A stretch of 64,000 nucleotides of DNA, from the NCBI GenBank assembly GCA_033296885.1, contig MU863971.1:62001-126000 (forward strand). The letters run 5' to 3'. Numbering within the stretch: position 1 is the stretch's first letter; the number at the start of each line of letters is the position of its first letter. The notes beneath the pieces are model-generated. The model did no database searches. It saw only the letters and a list, made by a program, of their open reading frames with translations, and was not told the DNA's origin. Both the position numbers and the translations under genes were made by a program. Below are positions 42,822 to 53,727 of the stretch, one piece after another. The stretch comes from Triangularia verruculosa. Its lineage: Eukaryota; Ascomycota; Sordariomycetes; Sordariales; Podosporaceae.

Positions 42822-45746
42822 ATGCCTCCCCCAAGCAAACGCCGGAAACGCGCCGCCGTAATAGACAATTCCGACGATGACGATGTCACCAATGTCGACA
42901 ACAACTACCCGCCCACACCGCCAGCGAAGCAAAATCCCAAACCGGCCACTAGAACATCGACTCGAAATACCATCCAGAGGTTCTTGCTTTCATCTCCGGA
43001 GAACTCACCGCAAAAGTCTCAGTCCGGACTAGATTTGGAGGAGTCGATCGTCGAGGAAAGCCCGAGTCCGGTGCGGAAGAGGAGTCGAAACTTTACTACC
43101 GCGCCATTCTCGACACAATCGAAGAGCCCAATCAAGACTCGAGCTGTTAGGTCTGCGGCTGGGAAGAAAGCACAGGAGGAAGAGAAGGGGAAGTCGGGGG
43201 ATTTGCGAACGCTGTTCTCGAAGCAGGCGGAGAGGAATTCGACTGGGATTGGGAGTAGGAAGACAAATGGGACGGGGATAGCAAAAGAAAAGCCGTTGGA
43301 AGTGGAGGATATAATCAGTGACCCCATCGACGACGATGATATGCCCCTAGTGAGGAGGGGCGGCGACAGTACAAGGACATCAACTACTCAGCCCAAGAGC
43401 ATCATTGGGCTGAGGGCCCAGAAAAGATATGAGAAGGAAGGGAATGGGGTTGGGAGTGGAGGCTCACAGTTGCCGCTGTCACAGATCTCTAATGGAAGTC
43501 TGGGTGCGGGGGGTGCGAGGTTCTTGAGCAAGAATAAAGGCGGGATTGTGCCTGGCAGCCAAGCGTTGAGCCAGACACAGCAGGCAGAAAAGCCAAGAGT
43601 AGTCGACGATGATCCGCGGCCATGGTCGGAGAAGTACGGGCCGGTCAATCTGGAGGAGTTGGCAGTTCACAAAAAGAAAGTCTCGGACGTGAGGAAGTGG
43701 ATAGAGGATGTCTATGGAGGGCGGTTACGGCAACGACTGTTGATTTTAAAAGGTGCGGCAGGAACGGGGAAAACAACAACACTACGACTGCTGGCACAAG
43801 ATCTCAAGTGTGAAGTGCTGGAGTGGAGGAATCCTAATAACTCGTTTGGGGCGATTGGACAGGCGTATCAAAGTGCTGCGTCGCAGTTTGAAGAGTTCCT
43901 TGGGAGGGGCGGGAAATTCGGGCAGTTGGATGTTGAGGAAGAGGAAGAACAAGACATGGCCGCTCCTCCACCGCCACCAATACAGACCGGGAATCAGGGG
44001 TCCGGCAAACGGTTGATCCTGCTCGAGGAGTTTCCAAACACGTTTGTACGGTCATCGGTCGGGTTGGTCTCTTTCCGGAATGCGATAATACAGTATCTAG
44101 CAGCAAACATGCCTGCCATGGTGGGCTGGGGGCGGAGTTCATTGTCCGCAGATCCGATTACGCCTATCGTTATGGTCATCTCAGAGACCTTACTGACTAC
44201 GGCATCTGCATCGGCGGATAGCTTCACGGCACATCGGCTGCTGGGCCCAGAGATCCTCAGACATCCTGGGACGGCAGTTATTGAGTTCAACCCTGTAGCA
44301 CCTACGCTCCTGGCGAAAGCCTTGGAAGCGATTGTGCAAAAGGAGGCACGTAAGTCGGGGAGACGACGGACACCGGGGCCGCTTGTTCTGCAGAGACTTG
44401 GCGAAATCGGTGATATTCGCAGTGCCGTATCCTCATTGGAATTTCTCTGTGTGAAAGGCGACGATGGCACCGACTGGGGCTCCAAGGTCACTTTGACGAA
44501 GACGAAGAGGTCAAAAGAAGTGCCTAATTTGACCAAGGGTGAACGGGATAGCTTGGAGCTCGTCTCGCAGCGGGAGGCGACGCTCGGCATATTCCATGCT
44601 GTTGGTAAAGTCGTTTACAACAAAAGAGGTGGTAAGCTGATAGGCGAACCGGTATCGGCAGCAGAAACGCTGCCTAGCTACATGGCGCACTTCGCGAAGC
44701 CTAATCCATCCCTCGTTTCAGTCGACACCCTGATGGATGAGACTGGAACTGATACCCATACGTTTATTTCAGCGCTCCATGAAAACTACCCCTTATCCTG
44801 TGAACAAACGTCGCCACTGGACGAGAACTCATCATTAGACTACATAAACGGCTGTCTTGATTATTTATCTGAAGCTGACCTCCTATGCCCATCGTGGGAT
44901 ATCTTCTTTGGAAGGAAAGGCTATGGGGGTGGCTACACAGGGAAAGATTCAGGCAGCCATGTTCTCAGGCAGGATGAGATGGCCTTTCAGGTCGCAGTTC
45001 GAGGATTGCTGTTTTCGTTGCCATCGCCCGTGAAACGGCAAAGCCACTCCCCCTACGGAGGTGGCAGAGGCAACGACGCCCACAAGATGTTTTATCCCAC
45101 CTATCTAAAGTTATGGCGGACCAAGGAAGAGCTCGAGGGCTTGACAGATTTGATGGCAACAAAGATGCTAAAGGGAGAATACGGTGGACCCGATCATCAG
45201 GGATTAGCCTCTCGTGGAGGGCATCCTTTTGGCGGCAACCATGGTGCGTCTGCGTTCAGGAAAACGACACCATTGGGTACCACCAGCAGTCAGATTGCCT
45301 CCTCCGCTCGTCATAGTGCGCCATCGAAGCCTGAGGAACATCATCACACGCCGTTATTATCACTCGGCAATGCAGCTCGCCAAGAGCTACTTCTTGAACG
45401 CCTTCCTTACATGGCGCATATCGCCCGTCGTCAACGATCAGCCTTTTGCAGCTCCCAAGTCAAAGAACTCGAGAAGATCGTCACCTTCAAGGGCATTGGC
45501 CGGGCAGGCGCGGACGAGGAGGACGGTGCTGATGCCGCGGATGAGGATAGCGGTGTGGCCAAAGAGGCAGCGACATCCTGGGCGACGGATAAGCCCACTG
45601 AGGAGATGACCCCGCGGAAGAAGAGAAGGATGGGTCTGGGTGCGATCCTTCATCTTACGCAGAAGGCCGGTCATGGAGAGGAGGAGATGCAGGGCCTGCC
45701 GATGGAGAGCTTGGTGATCAGTGATGACGATATCGAGGATGACTAG
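42822..45746 (+). CDS. RAD17: Checkpoint clamp loader subunit Rad17 (Rad24 of yeast)
   Basis: One exon, 974 residues. A disordered, basic and Ser-rich N terminus (MPPPSKRRKRAAVIDNSDDDD) of about 260 residues precedes the clamp-loader AAA+ region: RPWSEKYGPVNLEELAVHKKK, Walker A GAAGTGKTTTLRLLA near residue 311, and a Walker B-like KRLILLEEFPN near 395. A later RFC-like helical part and an acidic end (VISDDDIEDD) follow. Family role: with Rfc2-5 it loads the 9-1-1 clamp at DNA damage to start ATR/Mec1 signalling in the nucleus. The Walker B has E-E in place of D-E, as is usual in Rad17. The start is the first ATG of the frame, with no intron needed. The length is longer than yeast Rad24 but fits filamentous fungi. 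Confidence 0.93.
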   Translation: MPPPSKRRKRAAVIDNSDDDDVTNVDNNYPPTPPAKQNPKPATRTSTRNTIQRFLLSSPENSPQKSQSGLDLEESIVEESPSPVRKRSRNFTTAPFSTQSKSPIKTRAVRSAAGKKAQEEEKGKSGDLRTLFSKQAERNSTGIGSRKTNGTGIAKEKPLEVEDIISDPIDDDDMPLVRRGGDSTRTSTTQPKSIIGLRAQKRYEKEGNGVGSGGSQLPLSQISNGSLGAGGARFLSKNKGGIVPGSQALSQTQQAEKPRVVDDDPRPWSEKYGPVNLEELAVHKKKVSDVRKWIEDVYGGRLRQRLLILKGAAGTGKTTTLRLLAQDLKCEVLEWRNPNNSFGAIGQAYQSAASQFEEFLGRGGKFGQLDVEEEEEQDMAAPPPPPIQTGNQGSGKRLILLEEFPNTFVRSSVGLVSFRNAIIQYLAANMPAMVGWGRSSLSADPITPIVMVISETLLTTASASADSFTAHRLLGPEILRHPGTAVIEFNPVAPTLLAKALEAIVQKEARKSGRRRTPGPLVLQRLGEIGDIRSAVSSLEFLCVKGDDGTDWGSKVTLTKTKRSKEVPNLTKGERDSLELVSQREATLGIFHAVGKVVYNKRGGKLIGEPVSAAETLPSYMAHFAKPNPSLVSVDTLMDETGTDTHTFISALHENYPLSCEQTSPLDENSSLDYINGCLDYLSEADLLCPSWDIFFGRKGYGGGYTGKDSGSHVLRQDEMAFQVAVRGLLFSLPSPVKRQSHSPYGGGRGNDAHKMFYPTYLKLWRTKEELEGLTDLMATKMLKGEYGGPDHQGLASRGGHPFGGNHGASAFRKTTPLGTTSSQIASSARHSAPSKPEEHHHTPLLSLGNAARQELLLERLPYMAHIARRQRSAFCSSQVKELEKIVTFKGIGRAGADEEDGADAADEDSGVAKEAATSWATDKPTEEMTPRKKRRMGLGAILHLTQKAGHGEEEMQGLPMESLVISDDDIEDD

Positions 45747-47573
45747 ATGGTCACAAGAGAAAGTTTTTTGTGGAGTTTTGTATGGATATTTAGCAATGAT
45801 ACCACTGTAGAAATGGCGTTTAGAGGATCATTATCGGGAAGGGGACAGACTGGGGATATGGATAAATAGCGTATGTTCAAAGATTTGACAACACAGGTGG
45901 AACAGTGCACCACGCAATTGAGTACCAAGATGGTTTCTGTGCCACCGGTCTCTCGACGTTGTTTGCCAACCTCACGTGATGGATCGAGGGCCAGTTTCGG
46001 TTCTGGATTTTGAGGGGGGTGTATGATGAGAACCACCCTATTTAACGGTCAGGAACTGGCTCGCAGCCCATAACGAGGTGTGTTGTAAAATAAAACAGAC
46101 TTAAATACTGGGACAGATGCGCTGAAGCTACCGAATGTTTTCTTTCCGATTTTGGACCCCTCTTGCGGCCAGGATGGGGCAATTATCGCTTCCCCAAAGG
46201 CTTGAAACAGACGGCCATCGAGGTGTTTGAGGAAGGGCACCTCGATGCCAGGCATGATTTGTACACGGCTCAATGGAGGAGCACAGGACAGGTTTGTGCA
46301 TCCTGTATTGTTATGCAGTGATTGTGCAGTAGTGCAGCGCACTGGCCACAACTGGGCCTTATAAGGTCAGGTTCTGCAGGTGGCTTTCGGAGTAGGCCCG
46401 CTCAGTCCGAACTCATTTCCTGCCTTTTACCGGATGTGACCGTGAGTTGGCCTCAAATACTCCATTCTACAATCTTTGGAAACAAAACCTCTGGTACATC
46501 CAGAATTCGAATCTTCTTTTTGCACTTATTTTTCTTATTCTATATCCATGTTTTGGCAAGATAGCTGGCAACTCTGGTTCATTTTTTGGCTGCCATACAT
46601 TTTTCTAGACACTTTTTACTCGTCTTTCCCGAGTGTCGACGCACGCAACCTTGTTTGTGGAGGCTGCTATATTCTGGTGTTTGCATCTCATCCTTTGACA
46701 ACAACTTGGCCATCTCGATATGGCTCTGATTTGACTCGCGATCAAGTAATCCCACGATAGACATGTGAGGCTTCTCACCTGTAGGAAGAAGGTTACCGGG
46801 AGTGTGTGGTGCAAATACGCCAGTCCCCAAATCTGGAATCTGGGGTAAGCTACCAAACGGCAGCCGGTGACCCACTGGTGATGACGGCTTTTTGGAGTTG
46901 TGCGGATACCTTGATGGCCAGTACCGCCACCATTGTGATTGTCCTCGTCGCGATGGTCTACAGCTAGCTACTTAACAGTTTTCTAACCGAGTCGACTCCT
47001 ATCTACCACATATCATTGCAACCTTCAGCTTGCATCTCCATCACCTCTGTCTTCCACCCCTTCTTGAGGAGAGACAGCGGCTAGCCCCGTGCGGGGTGCG
47101 GATCCGGCTGCCGGGGCACTGCCGGAAATGTGCCGCCGGCTGGGCTTGGCTCACGTTGTGCCTCGCCTCGCATTTTGGGGGAGCTGAGGAGCATGCGTTG
47201 CAACCTCGGCTCAAGTCCATCACCACCTTCGCATCGCTGGTGCAGCCGCAGCCTCGGATAGACCTTCTATTATTTGATCATGAAGTTGTAGAGTTTCTCC
47301 ATTGTCTTTTTGTTCTCGTGACTGAATTTCTTGCTGCTTCATTTGGCGTCATCAAGCAACCGCGCGCTCGCCTGTTCATTGGTTCTGTTTTCGCATAACC
47401 CCAGCGCGCGCCAGCCAGTCGCAAGTAGCGGTGGCGGGGGTATCGTTACTTGAGTCGAGTTCCCCGTATCGGTTGAAGAGGGGAGGTTGGATATCAACAC
47501 CTAAAACAACAACGTTCTATTTCGGATAGCTGGGTTCCTGTTGCGCGCAGGCCCAGAACAGAAGCAATTCACA
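45747..47573. other. Intergenic region RAD17 to APH-like gene
   Basis: 1.8 kb without a supportable gene. Small overlapping frames at 46322-46875 and 47030-47398 lack motifs. The final 200 bp is the likely promoter. Confidence 0.55.
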
Positions 47574-48871
47574 ATGGCAGGAAGAGTCCGTCACCCAATT
47601 GACACCCGCTCGCTCGAGCGCTGGCTGAACAAGACGGTCCCTGAGATCGAGACGCCCCTTGAAGTTCACCAGGTACTTCACCACCACCGCCCCTTGTTCA
47701 ACGATACGTCCATTCTAACGCGGCAATATAGTTCGGATTTGGCCAGTCAAACCCTACCTATCAACTCACAACTCCCTCTGGCGACCGCTACGTCCTCCGC
47801 AAGAAGCCTCCCGGAAAGCTCGTCTCCAAGACCGCCCACAAAGTCGAGCGCGAGTACCGCATCATCGCCGCCCTATCCTCCACCGACGTCCCGGTCCCGA
47901 GAGCGTACTGCCTCTGCGAAGATGACTCAGTGATCGGCACCCCCTTCTACATCATGGAGTTCCTCGACGGCCGCATCTTCGAGGACCCCGTCATCCCCAA
48001 TGTCCTGCCCGACCACCGCCGCGCCATCTGGGCCGATGCCGTCCGCACTCTGGCCAAGCTCCACCGTATCGACCCCAGGAGCGTCGGGCTGGAGGAATTC
48101 GGCCGTCATGATGGATTCTACAACCGGCAAATCGCAACCTGGAAGCAAATCTGCGGCGCCCAGGCCGCGGTGGAGGACGTTGACACAAAAGAGGAAGTCG
48201 GCCAGCTGCCCTTCTTCGACGAGCTCATGACCTTTTTCAGCGATGAAAAGGGCCAGCCGGCCGACAGGGGCACCTTGATCCACGGAGACTTCAAGATCGA
48301 CAACCTCGTCTTCCACAAGACGGAGCCGAGGGTGATTGGGATTCTGGAGTATGACCCCCTCCCCCTCCCGTACGCTTGCCACTACTATGCTAACAAGTGT
48401 TGCCATAAAAGCTGGGAAATGTCTACCATTGGGCACCCCCTTTCCGATCTTGCCAACCTCCTGACTCCTTACTACACCGCCTTTCTCGACCCGGCTCGGT
48501 CGGTGCATTTGCATCCGGGGTTCTTGCCCAAAGCCACGCGGGGCCTGCCATCGAGGGAGGATTTGACCGAGTTGTATTTTGCTGTGCTGGAACCGGAGGC
48601 GAGGGAGAATGAGAAGTCGACGAGTTTGGAGTTGAGCTTGAGGGATGAGAAGGCGGTGGCGGAGACGAGAAGGAGGGAGCTACAGTGGGCGCAGGCGTTT
48701 AGCATCTTTAGGCTGGCGGCGATTTGCCAGGGCATTGCGGCGAGACTGGCGAGGAGGCAGGCGAGTAGTGAGCAGGCCAAGAGGCATGGCGATGCGAGGA
48801 CGTTGTTTGCTGAGTTTGCGTGGGAGTTGGCGCAGGGCAGTAAGGGGGTGGATGTCAAGAGTAAGTTATAA
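47574..48871 (+). CDS. ACAD10/11-type aminoglycoside phosphotransferase-like protein
   Basis: Three exons: 47574-47672, 47732-48348 and 48412-48871; introns 47673-47731 (GTACTT...TAG) and 48349-48411 (GTATGA...AAG). 391 residues. Protein-kinase-like motifs: FGFGQSNPTYQL glycine loop, YVLRKKPPGKL (ATP-binding Lys), EREYRII, catalytic LIHGDFKIDNLVFH, and the metal motif ILDWEMSTIG, whose Asp codon is split by intron 2. This matches the kinase half of human ACAD10/ACAD11, which phosphorylates 4-hydroxy-acyl-CoA as a step of 4-hydroxy-acid breakdown; in fungi the kinase is often separate from the dehydrogenase. No acyl-CoA dehydrogenase gene lies in this window. The specific substrate is inferred. 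Peroxisomal ending -KSKL gives a near-canonical C-terminal SKL signal. Confidence 0.88.
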
Positions 48872-50900
48872 GCTGCTAGGGTGGGCTGGTATATAGCGTA
48901 GTGTTGTTGCGCACCTGGTATATTTGATATATATATAAATATGGAATTCTCTCCATCTTCCAAGTTGTGATTTCAATTTTTAGAACAACCTGTCTCAAAA
49001 AAGCTAGATTTTCAATCGTTCCCCTACTTATCCCACAAGCTTAGATAGAAGACCGGATTACAAACTATAGCCTTTTCTTCCGAACAAAGAATATTCCACT
49101 ACAAGCTGCTACTCAACCTTTTAATTGGTCCCCAGAGCTGTGATCGTCTATCTCAGTGAAGCTGCGCTCGCCCGCGACTCATTGCCACGTTGCTTGCTCA
49201 CACCTCGCCCAAGCGTTGCTCACGCTGCGCCAACGCAAACCCCGACCACCCATGTTCTGGGTTGTCCGAGCCCGATGAGACGATGAAGGGCGGCCATTGG
49301 CCCCTTCACGACTATAGTCCTGCTTCACACCGACCTCTGTAGTGCGGGATCTCCACGAGGCAGAGCCAAGCTCATCCTATAACGGCCCCAACGAGCGCGA
49401 GCAAACATTCCCTCCTTGACAGTGGCCGCAAGTTCCCCCTCTATGTACACCACACAGGCACAGACACCCACATTGTCCCAATCCCCAATTATATCAGTTC
49501 CATTCCGCGATATTCAGATTGCCCCAAGAGGCATGGAAGCAGCTGAAAGACATTCCTAGAGGTTGCCTCAATGATAAGAAGTTAAGAGAGATGTAGCGTT
49601 TTAGGAGATCAGCATCATTAGAGCAGTTTGACTTTGGGTACAGACCCTTCATTAGATCTCATAACAAGAAATTGATCACTGATTTATCTTATCCTATCCC
49701 AGCTACCCCCTCTTCTCAACCTTTTCGCAATAAACTCCGTCCTATTCTAGACCTAATTACTCCACCAATCAATAATTGAAACCACTGTTACACCTCTATT
49801 GTTGAAACACACATACATACATACCCAAGGTACACACAAAACACAATCAAAACAACAAAAACACCAAGTCGGGCAATGAGAAAAGAGCTTTTTATCTGTC
49901 TGTTTCCGCTTCGCTGAAATTTCGCTTCCTGCAATGCCGCAGGCGCAAATAAGAAAAGGAGACCAAGCTAAACCAGAGTGAAAATTGCAAGGGGATGGGT
50001 GAAAAAAACGGGAACGGGTGTACCCAAGACCAGATCAAAACCATCTCGTCTCAGCCCATCCGAACTTCCCCACTTTCAGAGCGATGGTGATATCACCACC
50101 CCCGCAACCCATCCGCTCGCCTGATACCTTTGCTTGCTGCCATCTTTCCGTCTCGCCCGCTGGCTCCCTGTCCGTTAACCCCCCCCCTCTCACAGTCTCC
50201 ATCCCCGGACGCAAGCTAAAACCGCAGACTCATGTCAACGTAAATAAAAAAAAAAAAAAAAGAAGCACAAAACTCCATCATGAACCCATCCCCTCCGTAG
50301 ATTCGCCATAGCCGCCCTCAAAAGCAAATTCGCTTTCCTCATAAGAAGCCGAAAAAAAGGCACCAAGCCAAACCGTGTCAAGTTCCCATGTCATTGCCCT
50401 TGTCAAGAAAACAAAAAACCACTCCTTGTTTGCACCAAAACTGGAACAGCAAGATAGCGAACAAAGTCAATCCGTTTCCCCGAATGTGTGTCCCCCTCCC
50501 GTAGCCGAAAAACGCCATTGCTGTGATAACCCCAATGAGTTTGTGAGGTGTCATCCCCCCAAGGGTCAAAATGCCAAAGAAAAAAAAGGCAAAAAAAAAA
50601 AAACCAGCTTCATAAACACCTCGATTGCTCTGTTGTTGTCGCGCTGCCATGTCCCCCGGAGAAAAAAAAAACAAGTCTGTACCCATTTGTTGTGCTGTGC
50701 AAACCGGGGGAAAGATAAAGGGAAAAAAACAACAGAAAAAAAAAGAGGAGAGTATGCTATGGCGAGAAACGGAAAGATCGACGTCGCAAGTCTCATTGTC
50801 GAAAGAAGAAAGAAATCTGGGTATTTATGTCGAAAGAAGGGAAATCAAGTCGAAGAAAAAACCGGTTCATCATCTGTCGCCGCATCGCTCGTCTGGGCTG
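48872..50900. other. Convergent, AT-rich gene-free region
   Basis: 2 kb between two convergent genes. From about 48960 to 50010 there is almost no open frame on either strand. An A-run of about 16 lies at 50247-50262 and others near 50580-50600 and 50665. A stretch at 49519-49776 reads as a broken peptide frame with one stop (see findings). Confidence 0.55.
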
Positions 50901-53727
50901 TTATTCCTCCTCGCCGGTGCCGGCTTCCGCACTGCCACTCCGACGCCTCTTACGAGGTGGTTCACCCGCCTCCCCACGAGAGCTTGGAGTAAATCGGCTG
51001 TTTGAGGGCGGCGGCACACTAGAAGCCGTGGTTGGTGCCCCAGGTAACTGGGGCTGGCTGTTGTTGGACCGCAGCCCTCCAAACGGGTCTCTTCCAACAT
51101 AAGCTTCCAGATCCGCAAGCAATTCCTCACTTATTCTCCATCTAGCATCATCATCCGAATACGCTCGCGTGAGGCTGGCCGTGGCCATGCTGGGACGTGG
51201 CTGCAGAGGAATAGTTACGCCGCTGCTGATGAGTTCGTCACGCACGGCTTCCGAAAAAGGATAAGTCAACGCATTCAAGTCAAGATTCAAAGGCTGGCGG
51301 CGGAGCTCAGGACGGGGAAGGAGCGCCGGGTTGTGCCTCAGAGGACCGCCCAGAGGCGGATACGGCGGCACCGGAGTCAGGCACGAGTTATGGTTCGTGG
51401 TTTCGGGGCGGAGGTGGCCTCTGCCCATGTTGCTGTTGGTGCTGCCCATATCCACTCGGCGCTGCCCCCTCGCAAGTAATTGCCCAGTCAGCCCGACAGA
51501 ACTTTCTTGGGTAAAGGGACCTGGAAAGAAAACAGAGGGACTTGGGAGGGACATCTGTGGCTCACCGCTTGCTACCGACGGGCCGCTTGGCTGAAAGGCT
51601 CCTGCTGGAGGAGGGCCAGCCGGGCCTGGAAACGCAGTAATACTTGCCAAGAAAGCGGCATGGGATGGCGGATGTGGCATGGGAGAGGTGAGGTTCGGCG
51701 GAGCGCCATGGTAGCTTCGGGTGCCGCCGATGCGGGCCCGGGGCCTCCGCATATTGTCGGTCGAGGGGTCGGGGGGAGATGACCGCCGCTCTCCAGTTTG
51801 GAAGGTTCTCGACGCCGGATGCGAAGCAAAGCGGTTGGTGCCAGGCTCACCTGCAGCATTGCCGTGTGTCATGGAGAACTCAGAATTCCTGCTACATAGC
51901 TGTGCTGTTAGCAAACGACACGATGGATTCGTTGACGGCAAAAGCGACGTACACCCGGATATGCTGCAGAATATGCTGGGGGATGCTGGGCTCTGATGGC
52001 ACCTTGTCTCGGCAGTAAGGGCAGCTGTCTGACTCCTCGAACCACTTCTTGATGCAGTGGTCGCCGAAGATGTGCTTGCATTTTGGAAGTCGAAGCGGGG
52101 CCTCGTTGACACCTTCGGGGCTCGTCACGCCAAACTCGTTGTAGCAAATCACACAGACTGTCAAGCCAAGTTAGTACTCTGAAATCTTGGTCATTGTTTG
52201 CGGACATGTTGGCTTACCTTTCTCCGACTCCGTTAGCGTCTTCATATCGACGCTCTGCAACGAGGTCAATGCTTTCTTCGACGCCACACGCTTGCTAGTC
52301 GATAGCTGACCACGAAGAAGCTGCTGTTGACGGAGGCGATTCTCCTCACCGCCCATGTACCCATGAGGGACGAATTGGGTGGCAAAATGATACGCCTCAT
52401 CATCCTCATCGACCGGGCTGTAATCTTCTTCACTTTCGTCAAAGTCGTCGCCGTTACGCCGTGCTAGATCCTCTGCTATAGCAGCAGCACGGGCACTGAG
52501 ACTCTGCGCCCGACGAATTGCCTCCCGGCGTTGGTCGCTAACCGATCGATACGCCGGATCACCGCCGTGATTCGGAGGGCGGGAGACGGGCACGTGCTCA
52601 AGTTGGGACGGTCTCGGCAACTGACCGGTCGTCCCACTGTTTACGAGACCGCGGTTCGACTGTCCCGACAGCTCGGGTAGCTGGGGCAGATTCAGCGGCG
52701 CGAGGGCAGTTCCAACATTTGGCTCGGACGACATGGTGGTGTTTGAAAGAGCTTGTGAGGGCTGGGCGGAGGGGGTGTTGGCCGCGGGAGGACGGTTGTG
52801 ATTCATGGTTCCAGAGGAGGAAGGTAATGATACCCGGCTAGGCTGACTCTGGTAATTCTGCTGGTTCTGATTTTGGGTTGGCGCTTGAGGGAAGGGCGGA
52901 GCTTGCGATAGGTTCGGGTGGCTGTGATGGCTCGGAACACCCGGCGCCACAGAAAATCTGTGGAGAGCAGCAGGATGGCGGTACGGGAAGGAAAATGAAG
53001 GCGCCCCTGCAGAATCAAGATGCGGGAGATTTTGGGTTGAGTGAAAGCCTGATTGTCCAGAATTAGGCCCGTTCGGATTTGAATTTCCCGCCCCGTTACC
53101 CGAAGAGAAGGGTTCGGAGCTCGATGGCCTCAGTAGAGATTGCAGAGGGAGCGGGATGGAGAGCAGCGGCGGGGCAGCATGGGAAGGCGGTGGACCGGGG
53201 GCGGGAGCGGGTGTAGCGGTCCACTGGAATGCCGGTCCGGAGCTTTGCGTCGAGGATGTCCACCCGGGGTTGTATACCGGATCGTAGTGAGAGCTTTGGT
53301 GGGGGTGGGAGAGAGAATGAGAGTGCGAGTGCGATTGTGAGTGCGAGTGAGGCAGCGGAAGAGACAATGGTGGATTTTGAGTCTGGTGCTGTTGTGGCTG
53401 TCCGTGACCGGGCTGTTGAGGGCGGTGGTGTGGCTGAAGGGAGAGGTTGCGGCTGTGGGACGAACGAGGGGCGTGAGGGGCGTGAGGGCCGTGAGGGCCG
53501 TGGTTCTGTCTGGGTGAGTGATACAGAGAATTTACGCCGGGATGATATGGCGGATAAGAGGGGTGAAGGTGAGGCAAGCTTGGCTGGTGATGATGTTGTT
53601 CGTTCCGGAAATAGGGGCAGCCACCATGGCCCTGGGGCACTACTTGGAAGCCAGAGTGTGCTGGGTGTGGGGGTGCCTGGGTCGTTGGCACCTCGGCCGG
53701 GTGCATTTCATAGTCCATTTGGTCCAT
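50901..53727 (-). CDS. RING-H2 finger protein with long disordered flanks (putative E3 ubiquitin ligase)
   Basis: Three exons: 53727-52218, 52157-51953 and 51891-50901; introns 52217-52158 (GTAAGC...CTAAC...CAG) and 51952-51892 (GTACGT...CTAAC...TAG). 901 residues. About 500 N-terminal residues are Pro/His/Ser/Gln-rich with HSHSQSHSHS and HAPHAPH-like repeats and no globular domain. The RING-H2 lies at about 505-560: CVICYNEFG, LPKCKHIFGDHCIKKWFEE, CPYCRDKVP, with all eight metal ligands in the expected order (C3H2C3). A second disordered region of 330 residues ends in a basic PPRKRRRSGS nuclear-localisation-like patch. RING-H2 domains bring E2 enzymes to substrates. The first exon ends exactly before the RING. 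The substrate is unknown and no close characterised relative is recognised. Confidence 0.87.

Noticed and set aside
29944..48871. A metabolic gene cluster made of the PLP enzymes, questin oxidase-like and kinase-like genes
   Set aside because: The genes are interleaved with RPE1, TPA1 and RAD17, lie on both strands and share no pathway; no backbone enzyme, transporter or pathway regulator is among them.
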